Shown in pieces: positions 17,748 to 23,497 of a stretch of 23,497 nt of DNA (its first letter is position 1; each line of letters opens with the position of its first letter). Origin of the DNA: UBA1124 sp963933095 (lineage in GTDB: Bacteria > Pseudomonadota > Gammaproteobacteria > Pseudomonadales > Cellvibrionaceae); the NCBI GenBank assembly GCA_963933095.1, contig CAWVSV010000035.1:1-23497 (forward strand), read 5' to 3'. Both the position numbers and the translations under genes were made by a program. The notes under the pieces are model-generated. The model worked only from the letters and a program-made list of their open reading frames with translations. It was not told the DNA's origin and made no database searches.

Positions 17748-18632
17748 ATGCCACTCAGCATGAATCGTTTCGCCCATATCGAAGCGAAGCTTTGCAACGC
17801 TAACAGTACCAACTTGGGATCTTTTATCGAGGTTATACCCCGTATCAACCATCGCTACCTCGAGGCTCACTTGCTTCTACCTAAACATCGGCGGAAACTG
17901 GAATCACAGCTGCGTGAGCGTCTGCGTAAAAACCTGTCGCTCGGCAAACTCGATATCGCCCTGTCCCTGCATACCGCCAGTAATGACAACAGCGCCCTCG
18001 GCGTCAACAGCGCACTGCTAGCACAACCCAGCTACGCCATTGAGCAGATCCAAGAGCAGCTGACCAATACCGCTATCATTAACACGCTCGATATACTTAA
18101 GTGGCCGGGGGTTGTACAAAAACAAGACCTCGACTTCAACCTAGTGTTAGCGCAATCACTGCAGCAATTCAACACTGTCATCGAACAATCGCTAGAGAAT
18201 CAGGGGCACGAGAGACAAGAGCAGGCTAAATTAATCGAACAGCGCCTAGTCGCCATCTACATTCAAGTAACGAATATACGCGCTACCATGGCGAAAATCA
18301 TTCAAGCCCAGAGCGATGAACTAACCCCCAAGGTAGCCGCATTACAGGTTGAACTAGAGCGCGACCGCCTCGGGCAAGAGCTCGTACTGCGGGCGCAAAA
18401 GAGCGATGGCAATGCAGAATTCAATCGACTCGACATATACATAATGGAGGTGCGTCGCACCGTCAAACAAAGCGGCACTATCGGCCGCCGCCTCGACGTC
18501 CTAAAGCAGCAATTCAACCGCGATGCCAATACCCTGCCGTTCATATTTAATGTCAGTGAGACCACACTGGCGGCGCTAAAATTAAACGCACTCATTAAAA
18601 AAATGCGCAAACAGCTCGAGAGTATTAAATAA
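17748..18632 (+). CDS. Diverged YicC-like endoribonuclease family protein
   Basis: From the ATG at 17748 this 294-residue protein follows the YicC/YloC family from end to end (E. coli YicC is 287 aa). YicC proteins are reported endoribonucleases linked to small-RNA turnover. The N-terminal domain keeps MPLSMNRFAHIEAK (family: MIRSMTAFAR...), INHRYLEAHLLLP (33-45) and LRERLRKNLSLGKLDI (55-70). The C-terminal DUF1732 part keeps LELEDRLGQE-like sequence near 200-211, LDIYIMEVRRTVKQSG and GRRLDVLKQQFNRDANT (246-262). Normally conserved features are altered: the SK after NRxANT is replaced by LPFIF, and the REG-type central motif is not evident. An in-frame ATG at 17733 adds five residues but fits the family less well. 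It lacks the usual neighbours (gmk, rph), so it may be a paralogue. Confidence 0.82.
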   Translation: MPLSMNRFAHIEAKLCNANSTNLGSFIEVIPRINHRYLEAHLLLPKHRRKLESQLRERLRKNLSLGKLDIALSLHTASNDNSALGVNSALLAQPSYAIEQIQEQLTNTAIINTLDILKWPGVVQKQDLDFNLVLAQSLQQFNTVIEQSLENQGHERQEQAKLIEQRLVAIYIQVTNIRATMAKIIQAQSDELTPKVAALQVELERDRLGQELVLRAQKSDGNAEFNRLDIYIMEVRRTVKQSGTIGRRLDVLKQQFNRDANTLPFIFNVSETTLAALKLNALIKKMRKQLESIK

Positions 18633-18655
18633 TAAAGCCAACTGAGGCCTTAGTT

Positions 18656-19525
18656 ATGACACACAAAATTCAAGTAAACGCTGCACTCGCTCTAATATTT
18701 GCAACTCTTTGCTGTCACGCTGAAAGTGATGAAATCACCTGGAGAGTCATAGATTGGGCACCGTTCTACATTGTCGATGGCCCACAATCTCAGCAAGGCC
18801 TTTATGACCATATTATTAATGATTTATCGATGAAACTGACAGAATATAAACATCACCGATCAGAAATGAGTACACAACGCGCCCTGTCTGAAATACAAAA
18901 GGGGCGAAAAATTTGTCACCCCTCTGCACTCGCCAATACAGACGCACTCCTATCTTCGGTAAACAGCTTTCTTCTACCGCATCGAATTATTATTAAAAAA
19001 AACCAAGCGGATGATTTTGTCTCTTTACTAACCCCTGATAATAGCCTGTCGTTAAAAAAATTATTACAAAGTAATAAACTTGGCGGCCTGTCACAAAAAC
19101 GCTATACCCGTAATCTCAATCGCCTAATTGACCAATATCCACCCGAAAAATTTTACAGATCACCCAATTACAGCAGCCTTGTAAATATGCTTATTCGCGA
19201 AAGAATAGACTATATTGTCGAGTATACTCCAATAACACAATACGCTGCAGGTGCAAACAATCAGTTCAGCAGTTATGCCATTAGCGAAACTCAGGAGCAA
19301 CAATTTATACCGGTCTATATTGCCTGTCCTGACAATAGCTGGGGTCAGGCGGTTATCAAAAAAATTAATCTCGCCCTAAAAAAACAGATGATCTCCCCTG
19401 ACTTTATTGAATCTAGGCTTCGCTGGTTCGACAGCGACAGCAAGGAGTTACTGCGAAGGATTTATCAACAGGAATACCACAAAGATAAATCATCCCTTCT
19501 TAAAAAAACAATCTATGTGGATTAA
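18656..19525 (+). CDS. Periplasmic solute-binding-like protein (TIGR02285 type)
   Basis: This 289-residue protein has a Sec signal peptide (MTHKIQVNAALALIFATLCC, probable cleavage after His-Ala at residue 22). Its mature part begins EITWRVIDWAPFYIVDGPQS, the pattern of TIGR02285/SBP_bac_3-like proteins, which have a bilobed solute-binding fold. Other family-like stretches are RALSEIQKGRKICHPSAL, LLPHRIIIKK, and LINMLIRERIDYI-type sequence near 172-182. No ABC permease or ATPase is nearby, so it may be an orphan sensor or stress-linked periplasmic protein rather than a transporter component. It starts 23 bp after the yicC-like gene with GAGG 8 nt before the ATG. Base composition is visibly more AT-rich than the core genes. 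The ligand is unknown. Confidence 0.75.
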   Translation: MTHKIQVNAALALIFATLCCHAESDEITWRVIDWAPFYIVDGPQSQQGLYDHIINDLSMKLTEYKHHRSEMSTQRALSEIQKGRKICHPSALANTDALLSSVNSFLLPHRIIIKKNQADDFVSLLTPDNSLSLKKLLQSNKLGGLSQKRYTRNLNRLIDQYPPEKFYRSPNYSSLVNMLIRERIDYIVEYTPITQYAAGANNQFSSYAISETQEQQFIPVYIACPDNSWGQAVIKKINLALKKQMISPDFIESRLRWFDSDSKELLRRIYQQEYHKDKSSLLKKTIYVD

Positions 19526-19719
19526 CTAGAAAACTAATACACTATCGAGCGCTTTCCTCTAAAATATTTGCCGCATTTACTTGCCGTGTGCGATTTTGGG
19601 ACACCTATTATTCAAGCACTAAGACGCAGTCGCGCTATAAAAATCAATCTTTGGCAGCGCCCAAAATAATATTACAATTAATTGTGTATTCAAACACATG
19701 GTTGTTTTATCAGTGGCCA

Positions 19720-19743
19720 AGCCAAGAAGCCAAGAAGCCAAGA
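19720..19743. repeat. Tandem repeat, three copies of AGCCAAGA
   Basis: Three perfect 8-bp units (19720-19727, 19728-19735, 19736-19743), with a partial match just before them (ggcca). Likely replication slippage. Confidence 0.85.
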
Positions 19744-19771
19744 AATGTTGCTTAATAATACTCACTACTAC

Positions 19772-19795
19772 CACTGTGTTGGTCACTGTGTTGAT
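19772..19795. repeat. Tandem duplication of a 12-bp unit
   Basis: cactgtgttggt (19772-19783) is followed directly by cactgtgttgat (19784-19795), 11 of 12 identical. It lies about 30 bp after the 8-bp tandem repeat. Confidence 0.8.
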
Positions 19796-19840
19796 AAAAA
19801 CGGTCGCTATACATTAATGCTGCTAACACTCACTAAACTC

Positions 19841-20847
19841 GATTTCTCGGCTTGCGACTAAACAATTCAATCTGGTCCAAAGCACCAGAGTGGTCTCGCC
19901 AAGATGGTACTGACCGCTGGTGTAATGATGATTCTTATTTAGACAGCAAAGGTCATCTTATTATTAATATTCGAAATGACAACGGAATAATAAAAAGTGG
20001 TGTCATAAATACTTCAGGTCAGTTTAAACAAAAGTATGATTATTTTGAAATTCGTGCAATGGCCCCGGTAATAACTGATGCCTGGAGCGCTTTTTGGTTA
20101 ATGCCGGCGGGGGGAAACAAACCCGGTAATACCGGCAATGATGGTACCGAGATCGATATAATGGAAACGATTAATAGCGATAAAGGCAAAATTAACCATG
20201 CATTAGATTGGAATGGATATGGTGATCAACACCAGTCGAAGCCTTTCTCACTCAGTCGCCCAAATCTTTATGACGGTAAACTTCATGATTTTTCTCTGCA
20301 ATGAAATGAAAATGAATATGTTTTCTATATCGACGATATTGAAGCTTGGCGCACATCTGCGGGTAATGTATCTGACGTCGCTCAATATATGACAATCACT
20401 GCTGAAACCACTGCTTGGGCGGGAAAAAATCCTTTCTAAAATCTCCCCCCAACAATGGAAGATCGAATATGTGCGCGTCTATAAGGTGAAAATTGATGTA
20501 AAAACTCGCTTAATAGCGACAACGACGGTTTTCTAGATAGCAAAGAAATTGCAAATGGCTGGGACCGGCTAGACCAACACCCCCCCAAATCCATACAAAA
20601 CCATAATCACCTGTCAATACGAACAATTGGGGGCGGCCATAAAAAATACAGCTCAAGTTTTTCTACTGCGCTGCCTAGTGCAGATAATCTTGCCGCTCTA
20701 GTGACTGAATACCTTAAGCAGAGCGCACTTTTTATTTTTGACGGCCGCTGCAGACGTAATGCAGCAATCAACACCCGCCTCAGCTTTGCAGCTAATTATT
20801 TTGGAAAGGTAAAAGGTAAGGCCCTCATTACCTGTATACCTTCATGA
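19841..20847 (+). pseudogene. Decayed glycoside hydrolase family 16 gene with calcium-binding repeat
   Basis: The frame from 19852 encodes LNNSIWSKAPEWSRQDG, then FEIRAMAPVITDAWSAFWLM and the GH16 catalytic motif DGTEIDIMET with both glutamates intact. This points to a laminarinase- or agarase-like beta-glucanase. Lesions are clear. The first domain residues (DFSACD at 19841) are in another frame. TGA at 20302-20304 falls inside HDFSLQ-stop-NENEYVFYIDD, where the family has Trp (TGG). TAA at 20437 follows AWAGKNPF. The last GH16 strand, WKIEYVRVYKVK (from 20456), is shifted by one frame. From 20497 the original frame is open again for 116 codons and starts with LNSDNDGFLDSKEIANGWD, a thrombospondin-3/dockerin-like calcium repeat, followed by unrecognised sequence to a TGA at 20845. 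It was probably a secreted multidomain polysaccharide-degrading enzyme, now inactive. Confidence 0.85.
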
Positions 20848-20976
20848 CTCAGAGGTGGGTTAAACGATTCAGCATTAACACACCAGCTGGATACAACCAA
20901 CGAGTCTTTAACCAGCCTCCATCATTGTGGCTATTGGCGTAAACTTAAAGTAGTTATTCTCCCAAGGAGAAGCTAC

Positions 20977-21825
20977 ATGACCGAGAATACCGGTGTTATT
21001 ATCCATATTGTTGATACCAGCCATACCGACCCACATGCGCTCGATCGAGCTTTTTACCTAGCAAAGTACAAAAAAATACCGCTACACTTACATGGCATGT
21101 GTTATGGCTATAGAGAAAAAAGCGGCGGCAGCGGTGATGAGCAATTATTACTCTATAGTAAGTTATCGGATATAAGGCTAGCCGCTGAGCAGCAAGGTAT
21201 CACTACCACAACCTCCTCTAGCTTCGGCAACCTCTGGGAGAGATCATTTTTATCAATTCTTAAATATCAAGATCATCCCACTGTTGTCACCAGTTATCCC
21301 GACCGGCACTTGTGGAATAAATGGTTACCGTCAAAAGTTATCAATCGCTTTATTTTTGATTTCCCCTGCAATGTAATCATGGTTAAAGACAATGAACACT
21401 GGAGCAGCCATAAAGCGCTGATTTTATTGGGGCCAGAGTTAGCTGACCACGTAAGAGAAGAGCTAAGGGATAATAGCAATGTCAGACATAAGGACCTTGG
21501 TATTATGAATACTCTGGCTCAAGCGACCCCCTGCGGTAAACAACTGAAATCTATGGGGCTTGATGCTTATTACGTCTGCATATTTGATGAACCACAAGTA
21601 GTTAGCTACAGCGACCAACTACAGTACATCAACGCTAACAACGACAGTCATATAATCTTTCGCTGGGGGCTATCAGAACAGGTGGTACCGCCTTTAATAG
21701 AGAAACTTGAAATAGACCTGCTTGTCGTAGAGATAGGCAAAGCTAAGGCTATAGGCCAGCAAGAAGGACGATATATTCATCAACTAGGGCAGTTGGTGGA
21801 ATGCGATGTTATGGCGGCGCATTAA
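20977..21825 (+). CDS. Divergent tandem universal-stress-protein-like protein
   Basis: This 282-residue soluble protein looks like two UspA-type domains in tandem (about residues 5-140 and 145-282), the plan of UspE. The resemblance is limited: strand-helix starts GVIIHIVDTSHTDPHALDRAFYLA and KALILLGPELADHVREEL, a strand FPCNVIMVKD ending domain 1, and LLVVEIGKAKAIGQQEGRY followed by LVECDVMAAH ending domain 2, where UspE-type proteins have a similar CDLL strand. The nucleotide-binding G-2X-G-9X-G(S/T) signature is not recognisable, so it probably does not bind ATP in the usual way. A strong ribosome site (AAGGAGA, 6-nt spacer) precedes the ATG. It stands alone after the decayed GH16 gene, and an AT-rich bidirectional hairpin follows. 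Function is unknown to me. Confidence 0.65.
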   Translation: MTENTGVIIHIVDTSHTDPHALDRAFYLAKYKKIPLHLHGMCYGYREKSGGSGDEQLLLYSKLSDIRLAAEQQGITTTTSSSFGNLWERSFLSILKYQDHPTVVTSYPDRHLWNKWLPSKVINRFIFDFPCNVIMVKDNEHWSSHKALILLGPELADHVREELRDNSNVRHKDLGIMNTLAQATPCGKQLKSMGLDAYYVCIFDEPQVVSYSDQLQYINANNDSHIIFRWGLSEQVVPPLIEKLEIDLLVVEIGKAKAIGQQEGRYIHQLGQLVECDVMAAH

Positions 21826-21905
21826 CTCTATTAGGCTAAGGTAATGTAGGTACAATCGAAAAATTTAAGTGTGACCGGCCAATTATTTATTGTATTCGCT
21901 TGCCT

Positions 21906-21937
21906 AAAAATACAATAAAAAATTTTATTGTGTTTTT
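21906..21937. terminator. AT-rich bidirectional terminator with alternative stem
   Basis: ACAATAAAA (21912-21920) pairs perfectly with TTTTATTGT (21923-21931). The stem extends through a T-G wobble and an A-tract/T-tract to 21906 and 21937. It lies between the convergent Usp-like and glycosyltransferase genes. An upstream arm, TTTATTGTATT at 21886-21896, can instead pair with AATACAATAAA at 21909-21919, giving a mutually exclusive hairpin. Confidence 0.7.
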
Positions 21938-22020
21938 TAATCGCTGAAATCTGCAACTAGAAAATTAAATAATAAAGTCTGACACTGTTTAACTAGCATC
22001 AACATTGATAATTTACTATT

Positions 22021-23166
22021 TTAAGTTGGGTGTTGTATCCAGCTTGATAACTGTTTCGCTTGCTTCTGTGCATCAAAATATTTTACAACACGCTCTCTTG
22101 CCAGACTCGCCATTACAGATTTTTTTTCAAAACTAAGATTAGCAAAGTTTTCAATACTTTCTTTTAGTTCTGTGACATTATTTTCATTAACTAGATAGCC
22201 AACTTCCGGGGTAACTATTTCCTTACAGCCCATAATATTAGTTGTAATAACTAGCGTACCCACAGCCATTGCTTCTTTAAGAATTAATGGACCAGTATCA
22301 ACACATCCTGTTTTAGAAAAGCAAAAAGGGACGACCAAACATTCGTAATTAGATAAGTTATCTTTTACCCAGCTGTGAGGCTTAGCCCCCAAGAAACGTA
22401 TATTATCTGATAGTCCCTGATGTAATACTTGCTCTTTGAGTTGTGAATCTAGCTCGCCAGCACCAACAATATCTAAACTAAAATCGAGGTTTTTAGCTAT
22501 GAGAGCGAGGGCATCAATTAGAATATGGATGCCTTTTTGCTCGGTTAGCCGACCAATGAATACAAGTTTTAAATGGCCAGAAGGCTTTTTATAGTTCATA
22601 ACAAACTGATCTAGTTTAACACCGCAATGCAAAAGCTTAATATTACCTTTGGCTATTTTTTCAAAATCATTTTTCATGTCTTTGCAGACAGCAACAACAA
22701 AATCACTGGCTAATATTTTTTTATCGATATCAAATGGACTTTCATATACATCATGTCCATGAGCAACAAATGAACTGGTAATATTGAGGAGATTAGCAGC
22801 AACGATCGCATGAGCCGCGGTATGCTGGCAAAAATGAGCATGAACATGATCAGCTTTAATCTGTGCAAGCTGTAATGCTAGTTTCAACCCGAAATTAAAA
22901 AGGGATAATTTAGGTTGTTTATTTTGTTCAAAGACAAATTTAAGCGCGTAAAGGATTCCAAGTACATTAATTTTTTTGTACATTGCCGCCTGTACATTAT
23001 CACCAATATTGATAACCTTATAATCAAATTTATGTTGATGTTCTTCAATTTTAAAAGTTAATACGCTAACATCATGTCCACATTCCTTGATTGCATCGAC
23101 TTCTGTCTGGATAAAAGTTTCGCTAAGAACAGGATAGGTTGGTGCAATAAAAGCGACTTTTTTCAT
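22021..23166 (-). CDS. Family 4 glycosyltransferase (GT-B fold, WcaL-like)
   Basis: This 381-residue protein is a cytoplasmic or membrane-associated GT4 enzyme that would transfer a sugar from a nucleotide donor during exopolysaccharide or O-antigen synthesis. The N-terminal lobe starts KKVAFIAPTYPVLSETFIQTE and contains HVHAHFCQHTAAHA and VAHGHDVYE (134-142), typical of colanic-acid-type WcaL enzymes. The donor-binding C-terminal lobe has LVFIGRLTEQKGIHILIDAL (201-220) and LKEAMAVGTLVITT. In the usual E-X7-E motif the first acid is Asp290 and the second Glu298. AAGG sits about 7 nt before the ATG. Base and codon use is much more AT-rich than in the core genes, and a transposase remnant lies upstream, suggesting transfer. 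No partner polysaccharide genes are in the window, so acceptor and donor are unknown. Confidence 0.9.
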   Translation of the reverse strand: MKKVAFIAPTYPVLSETFIQTEVDAIKECGHDVSVLTFKIEEHQHKFDYKVINIGDNVQAAMYKKINVLGILYALKFVFEQNKQPKLSLFNFGLKLALQLAQIKADHVHAHFCQHTAAHAIVAANLLNITSSFVAHGHDVYESPFDIDKKILASDFVVAVCKDMKNDFEKIAKGNIKLLHCGVKLDQFVMNYKKPSGHLKLVFIGRLTEQKGIHILIDALALIAKNLDFSLDIVGAGELDSQLKEQVLHQGLSDNIRFLGAKPHSWVKDNLSNYECLVVPFCFSKTGCVDTGPLILKEAMAVGTLVITTNIMGCKEIVTPEVGYLVNENNVTELKESIENFANLSFEKKSVMASLARERVVKYFDAQKQAKQLSSWIQHPT

Positions 23167-23274
23167 ATTTATGCCTTTTTACCTATGCGTGCATTATTTA
23201 AGCAAGATATAGACCAATATAACGATACGTCATAGAAATAATGGCTCTTCCCCAGATTGTGTTGGTAGTCTTAA

Positions 23275-23497
23275 TCATTTAACGCAGTCTGGATAAAGCT
23301 GCAGGCCCCCGAGGTGGAAGTAGAGTGCAGTTTTAAAACGCTCTTTACAGCGGAAGCCGCGACTTTTTACTTTGATCATTTTTATGTTGCTGTTGGTACT
23401 TTCGGCATGACCACTACTGGCATTAAGTACAATTGCATTGATAGTTGCTGCGAACTGAGACTTTTATAAAAGTTTTCCAGACTTTCTTTTTTGCGAT
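23275..23497 (-). pseudogene. ISL3-like transposase remnant, truncated by the window edge
   Basis: Reading leftward from the right edge, one frame gives KKESLENFYKSLSSQQLS, like the ISL3 segment before the central catalytic region. A different frame then gives a C-terminus-like stretch, SSGHAESTNSNIKMI, RGFRCKERFKTALYFHLGGL and QLYPD, ending at a stop at 23275-23277. About 100 or more residues normally found between these two segments are missing, and the frames differ, so the element has an internal deletion plus frameshift and cannot be active. Family assignment comes from the pattern only and is tentative between ISL3 and close relatives. More of it may lie beyond the window. Confidence 0.65.

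Larger units (their letters stand above)
19526..19840. other. Gene-free AT-rich stretch with short tandem repeats
   Basis: About 315 bp without a credible gene. It contains two small tandem repeats listed separately and otherwise looks like drifting DNA upstream of a decayed gene. The original start and signal peptide of that gene may have lain here, but I could not find a matching hydrophobic segment. Confidence 0.4.

Noticed and set aside
17682..17870. 62-codon minus-strand frame at the yicC-like start
   Set aside because: No ribosome site or family match; it overlaps the promoter zone and 5' end of a better-supported gene.
19720..19795. Short repeats considered as a CRISPR fragment
   Set aside because: The units are 8 and 12 bp, directly abutting and without spacers.

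Overview
The window looks like chromosomal DNA from a marine-type gammaproteobacterium, probably Cellvibrionales or a nearby relative in the Pseudomonadales sensu lato. This rests on gene order: rapZ-ptsO ... darP ... yhdP-rng-maf-mreDCB followed by divergent gatCAB is the arrangement I recall from Pseudomonas and its relatives. No taxonomic marker such as 16S rRNA is present, so the assignment is inference.

Bases 1 to about 17250 are conserved core. On the plus strand lie rapZ and ptsO (control of amino-sugar synthesis and the nitrogen PTS), mgtE (Mg2+ transport) and darP (50S ribosome assembly). A strong bidirectional terminator at 3541-3578 separates darP from the minus-strand genes. Reading leftward from 13171, these are mreB-mreC-mreD (cell-shape elongasome), maf (nucleotide pyrophosphatase), rng (RNase G), yhdP (giant AsmA-like phospholipid transporter) and an exported msrB. 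Divergent from mreB are gatC-gatA-gatB (the transamidosome for Gln-tRNA/Asn-tRNA), then a small PA4642-family protein. The tldD and pmbA genes that I recall flanking darP in Pseudomonas are absent from this locus. mreC appears to start at a rare ATT codon. Two diverged copies of a miniature inverted-repeat element lie just upstream of mgtE and between maf and rng.

From about 17250 to the end the window becomes accessory. It holds a non-coding stretch full of interlocking inverted repeats (17303-17435), a diverged YicC-like endoribonuclease outside its usual neighbourhood, a periplasmic solute-binding-like protein, and short tandem repeats. These are followed by a decayed glycoside hydrolase family 16 gene with several independent lesions, a divergent tandem universal-stress-like protein, an AT-rich bidirectional terminator, an AT-rich GT4 glycosyltransferase, and a truncated ISL3-like transposase remnant at the right edge. 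This is the composition expected of a turnover region or island edge downstream of gatCAB.

I found no CRISPR array, tRNA, rRNA or obvious defence system. The best candidates for something undescribed are the structured non-coding region at 17.3-17.4 kb and the miniature inverted-repeat family.
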